DNA of 64,000 nucleotides from Streptomyces sp. NBC_01428 (GTDB lineage: Bacteria > Actinomycetota > Actinomycetes > Streptomycetales > Streptomycetaceae). Each line of letters opens with the position of its first letter. Position 1 is the first letter of the stretch. A model generated the notes under the pieces. The model was not told the origin of the DNA. It ran no database searches and worked only from the letters and a program-made list of their open reading frames with translations. The stretch covers positions 4,526,001-4,590,000 of the forward strand of contig NZ_CP109499.1 in the NCBI RefSeq assembly GCF_036231965.1, in the 5' to 3' direction. Of this stretch, positions 35,533-44,493 are shown piece after piece. Both the position numbers and the translations under genes were made by a program.

Positions 35533-36177
35533 ATGGGCGGGCGAAGGAGCATCAGGGGGACCGTGGGCGTCGTGGCGGCGAGTGCCGTCGCGCTCGTGGC
35601 GATCCCGGGGGCGGCGGTGCAGGGCGCGACGGCGGCCGGGGGGCCGGACGCCGGGCCGGCACTCGCGTCGGGGCGTACGACGGAGTGTGCCGGCACCCGG
35701 CCGGCGCGCAGCCTGCCGGGACCGGGGCCCGCCGTGTACCGGGTGCTCGACTACGCCGAGAAGCGCGGCGCCACCCGCTTCCGGAACGTCTTCACCGGCT
35801 CGTCGGTCGACGAGGGCCGGCGGACCGCGCACGTGTACCGCATCCCCTCCCGGGCGTTCGACGCGGACGTCTGCTCCCACGCGGAGAAGGGCGTCCGGGT
35901 GCGCCTGCACGCCACGGACGTCAGCGGGGTCCGGCTCGCGGCGCTGGTCGAGCGGGTCGGTGACGACATGAGCCGCTGGGACGGCCGGTTCGAGCTGCGT
36001 GAAGTGGCGCCGGACCCCCGAGGGTTCGTGTTCTTCGGCGTCGACGACCCGGCGGCGGCCGAACCGGTCCTGCGCAAGGCGTTCGGACCGTTCTGGGCGC
36101 GGCACATCACGGTGCGGTACGCGGAGGAGTCCTCGGCTCTCCGACTCGCCTCCGACCTGTTCGAACGGGCTGTGTGA
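35533..36177 (+). CDS. Secreted hypothetical protein
   Basis: A 214-aa protein with a signal peptide (MGGRRSIRGTVGVVAASAVA to PGAAVQGATA). The mature part contains two Cys (TECAGTRPARSLPGPGPAVY and AFDADVCSHAEKG), which may form a disulfide. Then come VRLHATDVSGVRLAALVERV and a C-terminal ELREVAPDPRGFVFFGVDDP. I recognise no domain. The ATG at 35533 is preferred because GGAGGA lies just upstream; the frame is open 63 nt further. Monocistronic by appearance, next to the molybdate-type regulator. Confidence 0.65.
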   Translation: MGGRRSIRGTVGVVAASAVALVAIPGAAVQGATAAGGPDAGPALASGRTTECAGTRPARSLPGPGPAVYRVLDYAEKRGATRFRNVFTGSSVDEGRRTAHVYRIPSRAFDADVCSHAEKGVRVRLHATDVSGVRLAALVERVGDDMSRWDGRFELREVAPDPRGFVFFGVDDPAAAEPVLRKAFGPFWARHITVRYAEESSALRLASDLFERAV

Positions 36178-36193
36178 CCTTCCCGGGCCCGGC

Positions 36194-36223
36194 TTGCAGG
36201 CGCGTGGACCACCTGCCTATGGT
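36194..36223 (+). promoter_or_regulatory. Leaderless promoter of the HTH-TOBE regulator
   Basis: TTGCAG (36194-36199), 18 bp, TATGGT (36218-36223), then seven bases to the ATG at 36231. Both hexamers and spacing fit a housekeeping promoter that starts transcription at the start codon. Confidence 0.6.
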
Positions 36224-36230
36224 CGCGCGT

Positions 36231-36626
36231 ATGCAGTCCTACACCATCGGCCAGGCCGCCCGGCTTCTCGGGGTGAGTCCCGACACCGCCCGGCGCTGGG
36301 CGGATGCCGGGCGGGTGACCACGCATCGCGACGAGGGCGGCCGGCGGCTCATCGACGGCCGCGACCTCGCCGCGTTCTCGGTGGAGCTGGCCAGGACCGG
36401 CGGTGAGGACGGCGTCCCCTCCCACACCTCCGTGCGCAACGCGTTCCCCGGCATCGTCACCGCCGTCAAGCTCGGCGACGTCGCGGCCCAGGTGGAGATC
36501 CAGGCGGGACCGCACCGGCTGGTCTCCCTGCTGACCCGCGAGGCCGTCGAGGAACTCGGCCTGGAGGTCGGCATGGAGGCCACCGCCCGGGTCAAGTCGA
36601 CCAACGTGCACATCGACCGGACCTGA
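36231..36626 (+). CDS. Molybdate-responsive regulator (MerR-like HTH plus TOBE/Mop domain)
   Basis: A 131-aa protein. Residues 1-55 are an excisionase/MerR-type helix-turn-helix (SYTIGQAARLLGVSPDTARR, VTTHRDEGGRRLIDGRDL). Residues 62-131 are a TOBE (Mop) domain: TSVRNAFPGIVTAVKLGDVA, VEIQAGPHRLVSLLTREAVE, MEATARVKSTNVHIDRT. Mop domains bind molybdate or tungstate, so this is likely the metal sensor for the Mo-enzyme and modABC genes nearby. The start is set by the leaderless promoter just upstream. Confidence 0.85.
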   Translation: MQSYTIGQAARLLGVSPDTARRWADAGRVTTHRDEGGRRLIDGRDLAAFSVELARTGGEDGVPSHTSVRNAFPGIVTAVKLGDVAAQVEIQAGPHRLVSLLTREAVEELGLEVGMEATARVKSTNVHIDRT

Positions 36627-36629
36627 ACC

Positions 36630-36652
36630 GGGTCCGGTTCCGGTCCGGACCC
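36630..36652 (+). terminator. Hairpin after the HTH-TOBE gene
   Basis: GGGTCCGG (36630-36637) pairs with CCGGACCC (36645-36652); 7-nt loop, directly after the stop. Confidence 0.6.
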
Positions 36653-36681
36653 TGCCCGGGGTCAGGGGAAGACGGCACGGC

Positions 36682-37854
36682 TCAGGACGTGCTCGTGGTC
36701 GTCGTCGAGTACGAGTGGGCCCCCGTACCGGCGAGCGCGCCGCCGTCGACGATCAGGTACTCGTCGCGGATCGGTGTGCCGTCCAGCCAGGACTCCAGGA
36801 TCTCCCGGGTGCCCGCCGCGTAGCGGGTCTGCGCGGAGAGCGAGGAACCCGAGATGTGCGGGGTCATCCCGTGGTGCGGCATGGTCCGCCAGGGGTGGTC
36901 GGCGGGGGCCGGCTGCGGATACCAGACGTCTCCCGCGTACCCGGCCAACTGCCCGCCGCGCAGGGCCCGGTCGACGGCGTCCCGGTCGACGATCAGGGCG
37001 CGCGCGGTGTTGATGAGGTAGGCGCCGCGCTTCATCGCGCCGAGCAGTTCGTCGCCGAACAGGCCCTCGGTCTCCGGGTGCAGCGGCGCGTTGATCGTGA
37101 CGACGTCGCAGTGCGGGGCCATGTCCTCGGCGGACGCGTGGAAGGTGAGCCCGAGCTCCCGCTCGACCTCCTCCGGCAGCCGGTGCCGGTCGGTGTAGTG
37201 CAGCTTCACATCGAAGGGCGCGAGCCGTCGCAGCACCGCGAGCCCGATGCGCCCGGCGGCGACCGTCCCGACGTGCATGCCCTCCAGGTCGTACGAACGG
37301 GCCACGCAGTCCGCGATGTTCCAGCCGCCGTCGAGCACCACCCGGTGGGCGGGCAGGTAGTTGCGGACCAGGGAGAGCGTCATCATCACCACGTGCTCGG
37401 CGACGCTGATGCTGTTGCAGTACGTCACCTCGGCGACGGTCACGCCGTGCTCGATGGCCGCGTCGAGGTCGACGTGGTCGGAGCCGATGCCGGCGGTGAC
37501 GGCGAGCTTCAGGTTCTTGGCGGCGGCGATGCGCTCGGGGGTGAGATAGGCGGGCCAGAACGGCTGCGAGATCACGACGTCCGCGTCCGGGAGCTCACGG
37601 TCGAACACCGAGTCGGCGCCGTCCTTGTCGGAGGTGACCACGAGGGTGTGCCCGCGCTCCTCCAGGAAGCGCCGCAGGCCGAGTTCACCGGTCACGCTGC
37701 CGAGCAGGCTCCCCGGGGTGAAGTCGGTGCCCTTCGGGGTGGGCGTGGTCTGGCCGCCGGGGTAGTGGTCGATGACGGGCAGGTCGTCCCGGGCGTACGT
37801 CGTGGGGTATCCGTCGGTCGGGTCGTCGTACAGCACGCAGAGCACCTTGGCCAT
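36682..37854 (-). CDS. NAD-dependent formate dehydrogenase
   Basis: A 390-aa D-2-hydroxyacid dehydrogenase-fold enzyme oxidising formate to CO2 with NAD; this family is metal-free, unlike Mo formate dehydrogenases. Signatures are QPFWPAYLTPERIAAAKNLK, AGIGSDHVDLDAAIEHGVTV (Asn and active-site loop), NSISVAEHVVMMTLSLVRNY, the dinucleotide motif VGTVAAGRIGLAVLRRL, LINTARALIVDRDAVDRAL with catalytic Arg, and HHGMTPHISGSSLSAQTRY with catalytic His. Length and motifs match bacterial FDHs of about 390-400 aa. GAGGAG precedes the ATG at 37854. A LysR gene lies immediately upstream on the same strand. Confidence 0.93.
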   Translation of the reverse strand: MAKVLCVLYDDPTDGYPTTYARDDLPVIDHYPGGQTTPTPKGTDFTPGSLLGSVTGELGLRRFLEERGHTLVVTSDKDGADSVFDRELPDADVVISQPFWPAYLTPERIAAAKNLKLAVTAGIGSDHVDLDAAIEHGVTVAEVTYCNSISVAEHVVMMTLSLVRNYLPAHRVVLDGGWNIADCVARSYDLEGMHVGTVAAGRIGLAVLRRLAPFDVKLHYTDRHRLPEEVERELGLTFHASAEDMAPHCDVVTINAPLHPETEGLFGDELLGAMKRGAYLINTARALIVDRDAVDRALRGGQLAGYAGDVWYPQPAPADHPWRTMPHHGMTPHISGSSLSAQTRYAAGTREILESWLDGTPIRDEYLIVDGGALAGTGAHSYSTTTTSTS

Positions 37855-37936
37855 GACGCGGCTCTCCTCAACTCCGTTGTTCGGAAGGTGCTTTCCACCA
37901 TCCTCGGGGCCGAAGGCGCTGGTCAAAGCGAACCTC

Positions 37937-37952
37937 GCTATGGGCCGATAGC
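37937..37952. promoter_or_regulatory. Candidate LysR operator before formate dehydrogenase
   Basis: GCTAT-GGGCCG-ATAGC is a perfect inverted repeat containing the LysR T-N-A pattern. It sits between the LysR stop (37959) and the dehydrogenase start (37854). Confidence 0.5.
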
Positions 37953-37958
37953 CGGCAG

Positions 37959-38894
37959 CTATGAGCGGGCCCGGCCCAGGTGCTCGTTCAGCAGGGCGTC
38001 GAGCGCGTCCCGGACACCCGCCTCTCTCGCGACCGTCAACAGGGCCTGGGCGAGCACCGACCGGGGTTCGTGCCGGGCGACCACCAGGCCGACCCGGGGC
38101 CCGTGCGCGGGACCCTCCAGCGGCACCACGCGCATCCCCTCCGGCACCCCGAACATGTGCAGCCAGGCATGGGAGATGACACTCGACCAGCGGCCTCCGG
38201 GAAGGTGGGCGTACAGGCCGGCGACGCTGTCCGACTCGATCGACGGGTTCGCCCGGGCACCGTCCGCGGCGAAGCACTCGTCGATGATCCGCCGGTTGCG
38301 CATGCGCGGGCCGAGCAGGCACAGCGGGAGGGCCGCGGCCCGCGCCCAGCGGGCCGTCGTCGCACCGGCTAGGGGGCCGTCGACCGGGGTGAGCAGGACA
38401 TAGCGCTCCTCGTACAGCGGGAAACGCCGCACGTGCCGCAGGTCCTCGTCGTCGAGGTAGGTCATCGCCGCGTCGAGTTCGAACTCGGCGAGTCCGTGGT
38501 GGATGTCCGCCGAGGACAGCGACTCCAGGCTGACCCGGGCCGCCGTGTGGCGTTCGCAGAACGGGGTGGTGAGCAGGGAGGCGGCCGGCAGCGCGGTGGG
38601 CACGACGCCGAGGCGCAGGGTGCCGGTCAGTCCGCCGCGCAGCGCCGACAACTCCTGGTGCAGCGCGTCCCGTTCGGCGAGGATCCGGTGCGCCCAGGCG
38701 AGCACGACCTCGCCCTCCGGGGTGAGGCCCTCGTAGCGCCGGCCGCGGCGCACGATCGGCACGGCCAGTTCGTGTTCGAGGCGACGGATCGCGGCGGACA
38801 GCGACGGCTGCGACACGAAGCAGGCGGCCGCCGCGCGGGCGAAGTGCCGTTCCCTGGCGAGCGCGACCAGATACTCCAGCTGACGCAGCAACAT
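37959..38894 (-). CDS. LysR-family transcriptional regulator
   Basis: A 311-aa LysR protein. The N-terminal winged helix reads MLLRQLEYLVALARERHFAR, then AAAACFVSQPSLSAAIRRLE and VRRGRRYEGLTPEGEVVLAW. The effector domain follows (GTLRLGVVPTALPAASLLTT, YEERYVLLTPVDGPLAG, LCLLGPRMRNRRIIDECFA). GGGAGG precedes the ATG at 38894. It lies 104 bp upstream of formate dehydrogenase on the same strand, so it probably regulates that gene through the repeat at 37937-37952. The effector is unknown. Confidence 0.9.
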   Translation of the reverse strand: MLLRQLEYLVALARERHFARAAAACFVSQPSLSAAIRRLEHELAVPIVRRGRRYEGLTPEGEVVLAWAHRILAERDALHQELSALRGGLTGTLRLGVVPTALPAASLLTTPFCERHTAARVSLESLSSADIHHGLAEFELDAAMTYLDDEDLRHVRRFPLYEERYVLLTPVDGPLAGATTARWARAAALPLCLLGPRMRNRRIIDECFAADGARANPSIESDSVAGLYAHLPGGRWSSVISHAWLHMFGVPEGMRVVPLEGPAHGPRVGLVVARHEPRSVLAQALLTVAREAGVRDALDALLNEHLGRARS

Positions 38895-38949
38895 GCGCGC
38901 CCTCCCGTCGGCGGGCCAGCGTCGCAGACAGCGGACCCCTCTGTCACGG

Positions 38950-40641
38950 TCATGGCCGTGCCGGTCGCCGCGGGCGGCAGAGCAGGGCGGCCCGCAGGTC
39001 GAGGCGGTCGTAGAGGCTCGACAGGTCGCGTCCGGTGAAGTGCTCGACGCGCTGCACGCGGTAGTGGACGGTGTTGACGTGCAGATGGAGGGCCTCGGCG
39101 GTGCGTGACCAGGATCCGTCGCGGGCGAGGAAGATCTCCAGGGTCTCCAGCAGGGCGGCGAAGGACGGGTTGCCGGCCTCGAAGAGGGGACCGAGCACCG
39201 TCCGGCTGAAGGCGGTGCGCACTTCGGCGGGTATGCCGGTGAGGAGCGTGCCGAGACCGGTGAGCGACGCCGCGTCGATGAGGGCGGACGCGTCGGGCGA
39301 GGTGGTGCGGGCGGAGGCCAGGGCGTAACGCGCCTGTGCCAGGGCCCCGTTGAGCCCCTCGGCGCTGTCGGCCCGGCCGGTCCCGCCGTGCAGCGCGACG
39401 GCGGGCTCGGCGGCGGACAGCAGCGCCCAGACGGCGGGGAGATCAGGCGCGGCTCCCGCGGCGGGCCGTCCCGCGGTCGCGGTCCGCCGCCCCGGGCCGG
39501 CCGTGTCCCCGGTGCTGCCCTTGTCGTCCTTGCCGTCCTTTCCGGACCGCGCTCCCCGCCCCCGCGCCGCTGCCGTCCCCGGGGCGGGATCCGGGGTGTC
39601 CTCGCGGAGGACGGCGAAGGCCGTGCCGTCGGGGAGCCGGCCCACCACGGCGTGCGCGGGGTCCAGGTGGGCGACGGCCTCGGCCAGCGCACCCTCGGCC
39701 GGGACCGCCACGCCCGTCCGGTCGGCACTCCCGGACCCGGCGGCAGCGGCCTCGGCGACGATCACCCGGTGGAGCCCCTCGCCCTCCAGTCCGCAGACCC
39801 GCAAAGCCGCCTGGAGGGAGGGCAGTTCGGCTCCGGCGGGCAGTGCCAGCAGGGCACCCAGCTCGTCGGCCGTCTGCTGCTCGGCGGCGCCGCGGCGGGC
39901 CAGGGACTCCTGGCAGCGGGCCAGCACCTCGGCGACCTCCCGCAGCATCCGCGGCGGGGCGTCGTCGGCCTCCGGAAGGTGCAGATACCAGCGCTCGTAC
40001 GGGGAGACGGTCTCGCAGTCGACCGGCACCGTGGCCCCCGTGGCGCCCTCGACCAGCGCCGCGGCCTCGTGGGCCGGCACCGGGTCGGCCCCCTCGGTCG
40101 CCGCGACCGTGCGGCCGGATGCCGTGAGGACGTACGCGCGGACCCGGCCGAGGTAAGCGAAGGCGGCCTCGACGACGGCGGCGGGGCCCTCCTCCCGGGC
40201 GAGGAGCCGGTTGAGCCGGCCGCGCACGGCGCCGGGCAGCGCCTGAAGGCGGCTCAGCTCGCCCCACTGCCGCAGATAGACGGTGTCCGTGATGGCGCGG
40301 AACATGATGTGGGCCGGGACCGCCGCGACCGGCAGCCCGTGGCGGCGGCAGGCCGTCACGAGGTCGTCGGGCACCGCACCGTGGGTCTCCTCGCCGGCCA
40401 GCAGGACCGCGGCGCCCGCCGTGCTCAGCGCGGAGACGAACCGCTCGGCCCGGTCCGCGCCGTCCTCCCGGCTCCACCACACCAGACCGCTCAGCACCAC
40501 CTCGCCGGGGCGCACGAACCGGGCGGGGTCCTCCAGGTCGGTGGCGGTCACCCCGCTGATCTCCTGCCTCAGCTGCGGTTCCTCGGCCCACAGCAGGCGC
40601 AGTCCGAGGGACTCGTCGTTCAGGAGATGGTCGACGTACAT
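38950..40641 (-). CDS. PucR-family regulator (purine catabolism type)
   Basis: A 563-aa protein with the PucR layout. The N-terminal purine-catabolism domain reads HLLNDESLGLRLLWAEEPQL, WWSREDGADRAERFVSALST and AVPAHIMFRAITDTVY. A middle GGDEF-like segment follows (DPAHAVVGRLPDGTAFAVLR), then an inserted low-complexity stretch (RGRGARSGKDGKDDKGSTGD). The C-terminal helix-turn-helix of the CdaR/PucR type is LETLEIFLARDGSWSRTAEA, LHLHVNTVHYRVQRVEHFTG. It has AGGAG upstream of the ATG at 40641 and is divergent from the xanthine-dehydrogenase-type genes, the usual arrangement for a purine-degradation regulator. Confidence 0.88.
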   Translation of the reverse strand: MYVDHLLNDESLGLRLLWAEEPQLRQEISGVTATDLEDPARFVRPGEVVLSGLVWWSREDGADRAERFVSALSTAGAAVLLAGEETHGAVPDDLVTACRRHGLPVAAVPAHIMFRAITDTVYLRQWGELSRLQALPGAVRGRLNRLLAREEGPAAVVEAAFAYLGRVRAYVLTASGRTVAATEGADPVPAHEAAALVEGATGATVPVDCETVSPYERWYLHLPEADDAPPRMLREVAEVLARCQESLARRGAAEQQTADELGALLALPAGAELPSLQAALRVCGLEGEGLHRVIVAEAAAAGSGSADRTGVAVPAEGALAEAVAHLDPAHAVVGRLPDGTAFAVLREDTPDPAPGTAAARGRGARSGKDGKDDKGSTGDTAGPGRRTATAGRPAAGAAPDLPAVWALLSAAEPAVALHGGTGRADSAEGLNGALAQARYALASARTTSPDASALIDAASLTGLGTLLTGIPAEVRTAFSRTVLGPLFEAGNPSFAALLETLEIFLARDGSWSRTAEALHLHVNTVHYRVQRVEHFTGRDLSSLYDRLDLRAALLCRPRRPARP

Positions 40642-40693
40642 GTGCGGGAGCTCCTTGTGCGGCCGCCGGGCAGGGGGGCCTGACACCCGGCAT

Positions 40694-40805
40694 CTCGCAT
40701 TCACCAGGCGGGTGCGAGTCACAGCATCGTAAATGCAAGGTGAAACAAGCGGAACGCCTCTTGGTTGATCATCCAACCACCCTGCCGGAAACGTCGGTGT
40801 TTCCG
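40694..40805. promoter_or_regulatory. Divergent PucR/oxidoreductase control region with three inverted repeats
   Basis: Repeats are CTCGCA-N13-TGCGAG (40694-40699, 40713-40718), GGTTG-N6-CAACC (40763-40778) and CGGAAAC-N6-GTTTCCG (40786-40805). All lie between the divergent starts at 40641 and 40856 and are candidates for PucR or Mo-regulator binding. No clear -10/-35 was assigned. Confidence 0.45.
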
Positions 40806-40855
40806 TGCTGTGAACCAGTCGTCCCGGACGGGTCCGCGTTGCTTCACTGGCGCTC

Positions 40856-41674
40856 ATGGACCTGAACACGGTGGTGGAGACCCGAGACGCCCGCGACCCG
40901 GCGCCCTGGCGGCCCGGCGACGCCTGGCTGGGCGGCGGCACCTACCTGTTCTCCGAGCCGCAGCCGCACCTGCGGCGGCTCGTCGACCTCGGCCGCACGG
41001 GCTGGACACCCGTCGCGGCCCTGCCCGACGGCTCGCTGGAGATCGCCGCGACCTGCACGATCGCCCGGCTCTCCCGGTTCGCCGCCGCCCTGCCGGCCGC
41101 GGCCGCGCCCCTCTTCGAACAGTGCTGCCGCGCCTTCCTCGCCTCGTTCAAGATCTGGAACATGGCCACGGTCGGCGGCAACCTCTGCAACGCCCTGCCG
41201 GCCGGCCCGATGATCTCGCTCACCGCCGCCCTCGACGGGGAGACCCTGCTGCTGGCCCAGGACGGCTCGCGGCGCCGGGTCCCGGTCACGGACTTCGTGA
41301 CCGGAGCGGGCCGCAAGGTCCTCACCGAGGGCGAGCTGCTGCGGTCGGTCACCCTGCCCGCCCGCGCCCTCGCCTGCCGCACCGCGTTCCGGCAGGCGTC
41401 CCTGTACGGGCTCGGCCGCTCCGGTGTGCTCGTCATCGGCACCCTCGACCCGGTCGACCACTCCCTCGCCGTCACCGTCACCGCCGCGACCGTGCGCCCC
41501 GTACGGCTGTGGTTCCCGCTGGTGCCGGCAGCCGACCGGCTCAGGGCCGCCGTCGAGGCGGCCGTCGCCGAGCACGAGTGGTTCGACGACATCCATGGGC
41601 TGCCCGCATGGCGGCGGCACATGACGTTCCGCTACGCGGAGGAGATCCGCCGCGAACTGGAGGACCGTTCCTGA
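40856..41674 (+). CDS. Xanthine/CO-dehydrogenase-family FAD-binding subunit
   Basis: A 272-aa FAD subunit (CoxM/XdhB type). The two flavin motifs are GDAWLGGGTYLFSEPQ and NMATVGGNLCNALPAGPM, and the C-terminal domain starts near GAGRKVLTEGELLRSVTLPA. It would take electrons from the iron-sulfur centres of the partner and pass them to NAD or another acceptor. The ATG at 40856 is the first gene after the control region. Its stop overlaps the next start as TGATG, so the subunits are coupled. Confidence 0.85.
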   Translation: MDLNTVVETRDARDPAPWRPGDAWLGGGTYLFSEPQPHLRRLVDLGRTGWTPVAALPDGSLEIAATCTIARLSRFAAALPAAAAPLFEQCCRAFLASFKIWNMATVGGNLCNALPAGPMISLTAALDGETLLLAQDGSRRRVPVTDFVTGAGRKVLTEGELLRSVTLPARALACRTAFRQASLYGLGRSGVLVIGTLDPVDHSLAVTVTAATVRPVRLWFPLVPAADRLRAAVEAAVAEHEWFDDIHGLPAWRRHMTFRYAEEIRRELEDRS

Positions 41675-44493
41675 TGGACTCTTCGATGAACTCGTCGACG
41701 GACTTCTCGGTCGACGTCAACGGCAGGCCCTTCTCCGAGACCCCGCGGCCGGGACAGTGCCTGCGCACCTACCTGCGCGACCGCGGCTGGTTCGGGGTGA
41801 AGAAGGGCTGCGACCAGGGCGACTGCGGGGCCTGCACCGTCCATGTGGACGGCGAACCCGTGCACAGCTGCCTCTACCCCGCCTTCCGCGCCGAGGGCCG
41901 CTCCGTCACCACCGTGGAGGGACTCGCCGCACCGGACGGCGAACTCCACCCCGTGCAGCGGAAGTTCCTCGACGCGCAGGGCTTCCAGTGCGGGTTCTGC
42001 ACCGCCGGCTTCCTGATGACGACGGCCGCCCTGAGCGAGGACCAGCTCACCGACCTGCCCCGCGCGTTCAAGGGCAACCTGTGCCGCTGCACCGGCTACC
42101 GGGCCATCGAGGACGCCGTCCGCGGGGTCTGCCACGCCGAGGCCCCCTCCGCCGGCGAGGCCGTCGGCCGCAACCTGCCCGCGCCCGCCGGGCCCCAGGT
42201 CGTCACCGGCACCGCCCGCTACACCTTCGACGTCGACATCCCGGGCCTGCTGCACATGAAGCTGCTGCGCTCCCCGCACGCCCACGCCCGCATCACCGGC
42301 ATCGACACCTCCGCCGCTCTGCGGGTGCCCGGCGTGCACGCCGTCCTCACCCATCACGACGCCCCCGAACGGCACTTCTCCACCGCCCGCCACGAACACC
42401 CCGAGGAGGACCCGGACGACACCCGCGTCCTCGACGACACCGTCCGGTACATCGGCCAGCGCGTCGCCGCCGTCGTCGCGGACAGCGAGGGCGCCGCGGA
42501 GGAGGGCTGCCGCCGCATCGAGGTGACGTACGAGGTGCTGCCCGCCGTGCTCGACCCGGAGGAGGCGATGCTTCCGGGCGCCCCGGTCGTGCACGACAAG
42601 GACGCGGCCACCGCCCGGATCTCCCGCCCGCGCGACAACGTCGTCGGCGAGGCGCACGGCGAGATCGGCGACGTCGAGGCGGGCTTCGCCGCGGCCGACG
42701 TCGTGTACGAGGACACCTACCGCACCCAGCGCGTGCAGCACGCCAGCCTGGAGACGCACGGCGCGGTCGGCTGGTTCGACGAGGACGACCGGCTGAACGT
42801 GCGCACCAGCTCCCAGACGCCGTTCCTGACCCGGCGCGCCCTGTGCGCGCTGTACGACCTGCCCGAGGAGCGGGTGCGGGTCGTCGCGGGCCGGGTCGGC
42901 GGCGGCTTCGGCGGCAAGCAGGAGATGCTCGTCGAGGACATCGTGGCGCTCGCGGTGCTGCGGCTGCGCCGCCCGGTGAAGCTGGAGTACACCCGCGCCG
43001 AGCAGTTCTACGGGGCGACCACCCGGCATCCGTTCACCGTCCGGGTGAAGGCGGGTGCCCGCGCCGACGGCACCCTCACCGCGCTCCAGCTGCGCGTCGT
43101 CTCCAACACGGGCGCCTACGGCAACCACGGCCCGGCCGTCATGTTCCACAGCGTCGGCGAGTCCCTGGCCGTCTACCGCGCCCCGCACAAGAAGGTCGAC
43201 GCCTTCTCCGTCTACACGCACGCCGTCCCGGCCGGCGCCTTCCGCGGCTACGGCCTCGGCCAGGTGATGTTCGCGATGGAGTCCGCCCTCGACGAACTCG
43301 CGCGCCGGCTCGGCCTGGACCCCCTGGAGTTCAAGGCGAGGAACATCATCGGCCCCGGCGAGGCGATGATCACCCCCGGCGGCGAGGAGGAGGACCTCCA
43401 CATCGCCAGCTACGGCCTCGACCAGTGCGTGGGCATCGTCCGCACCGCCCAGCGCGAACCCGTCACCGAAGCCGCCCCGGAGGGCTGGCTGGTCGGCGAG
43501 GGAGCGGCCCTCGCCATGATCGCTACGGGCCCGCCCGGCGGCCACATCGCGGACGCCCGCGCCGCCCTGCTGCCGGGCGGCGGCTTCGACCTCGCCGTCG
43601 GGACGGCCGAGTTCGGCAACGGCACCACCACCGTCCACCGGCAGATCGCCGCCGGTGAACTCGCCACCACCGTCGACCGCATCACCGTCCGGCAGTCCGA
43701 CACCGACGTCGTCCGCCACGACACGGGCGCGTTCGCCTCCACCGGCACCGTCGTCGCCGGCAAGGCCACCCTGCGCGCCTCCCGCGCCCTCGCCGACCAG
43801 CTCCTCGACTTCGCCGCCGCCCATCTGCGGGTGCCGCGCGCCGACTGCCGGCTCGTCGAGGAGGCCGTCGCGCACACGGGCGGCCGGCTGACCCTGAAGG
43901 AGCTGTACGAGGCGGCCCGCGCCGTCGGGGTCACGCTCGCCGCCGACGGGCACTTCGGCGGCACCCCCCGCTCGGTCGCCTTCAACGCCCAGTGGTTCCG
44001 GCTGGCCGTCGACCCCGGCACCGGCGAGATCCGCATCCTGCGCAGTGTGCACGCCGCCGACGCCGGCAAGGTCATGAACCCGATGCAGTGCCGCGGCCAG
44101 GTCGAGGGCGGCGTCGCCCAGGCACTCGGCGCGACCCTCTTCGAGAACGTCCGGCTCGACGCGCGCGGCGAGGTCGAGACGGCCGCCTTCCGCCGCTACC
44201 GGCTCCCGCAGTACGCCGACATCCCGCGCACCGAGGTCCACTTCATGGAGACCGCCGACGCCATCGGACCGCTCGGCGCCAAGTCGATGAGCGAGAGCCC
44301 CTTCAACCCGGTCGCCCCGGCCTTCGCCAACGCCCTGCGCGACGCGACCGGGCTGCGCTTCACGAAGCTTCCGGTCACCCGGGACCGGGTCTGGCTGGCC
44401 CTGCACCGGGCCGGCCGGGACGGATCGCCCGGCGAGCCCGGTGAGCCCGGTCAGGCGGGTCGGCCCGCTGCGGCCGGGGGCCGGGCCGGGTAA
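41674..44493 (+). CDS. Fused [2Fe-2S]/molybdopterin subunit of a xanthine-dehydrogenase-type enzyme
   Basis: A 939-aa fusion. Residues about 10-160 are the small iron-sulfur subunit: CDQGDCGACTVHVDGEPVHS for the first cluster, FQCGFCTAGFLMTTAAL and NLCRCTGYRAIEDAV for the second. The rest is the Mo subunit: GTARYTFDVDIPGLLHMKLL, GRVGGGFGGKQEMLVEDIVA, GAFRGYGLGQVMFAMESALD, and the active-site Glu region GAKSMSESPFNPVAPAF. With the FAD subunit and PucR it fits purine hydroxylation, but the substrate is not proved. GGAGG precedes the ATG at 41674. The C-terminus is a Gly/Pro tail that overlaps the next convergent gene by 43 bp. Confidence 0.87.
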   Translation: MDSSMNSSTDFSVDVNGRPFSETPRPGQCLRTYLRDRGWFGVKKGCDQGDCGACTVHVDGEPVHSCLYPAFRAEGRSVTTVEGLAAPDGELHPVQRKFLDAQGFQCGFCTAGFLMTTAALSEDQLTDLPRAFKGNLCRCTGYRAIEDAVRGVCHAEAPSAGEAVGRNLPAPAGPQVVTGTARYTFDVDIPGLLHMKLLRSPHAHARITGIDTSAALRVPGVHAVLTHHDAPERHFSTARHEHPEEDPDDTRVLDDTVRYIGQRVAAVVADSEGAAEEGCRRIEVTYEVLPAVLDPEEAMLPGAPVVHDKDAATARISRPRDNVVGEAHGEIGDVEAGFAAADVVYEDTYRTQRVQHASLETHGAVGWFDEDDRLNVRTSSQTPFLTRRALCALYDLPEERVRVVAGRVGGGFGGKQEMLVEDIVALAVLRLRRPVKLEYTRAEQFYGATTRHPFTVRVKAGARADGTLTALQLRVVSNTGAYGNHGPAVMFHSVGESLAVYRAPHKKVDAFSVYTHAVPAGAFRGYGLGQVMFAMESALDELARRLGLDPLEFKARNIIGPGEAMITPGGEEEDLHIASYGLDQCVGIVRTAQREPVTEAAPEGWLVGEGAALAMIATGPPGGHIADARAALLPGGGFDLAVGTAEFGNGTTTVHRQIAAGELATTVDRITVRQSDTDVVRHDTGAFASTGTVVAGKATLRASRALADQLLDFAAAHLRVPRADCRLVEEAVAHTGGRLTLKELYEAARAVGVTLAADGHFGGTPRSVAFNAQWFRLAVDPGTGEIRILRSVHAADAGKVMNPMQCRGQVEGGVAQALGATLFENVRLDARGEVETAAFRRYRLPQYADIPRTEVHFMETADAIGPLGAKSMSESPFNPVAPAFANALRDATGLRFTKLPVTRDRVWLALHRAGRDGSPGEPGEPGQAGRPAAAGGRAG

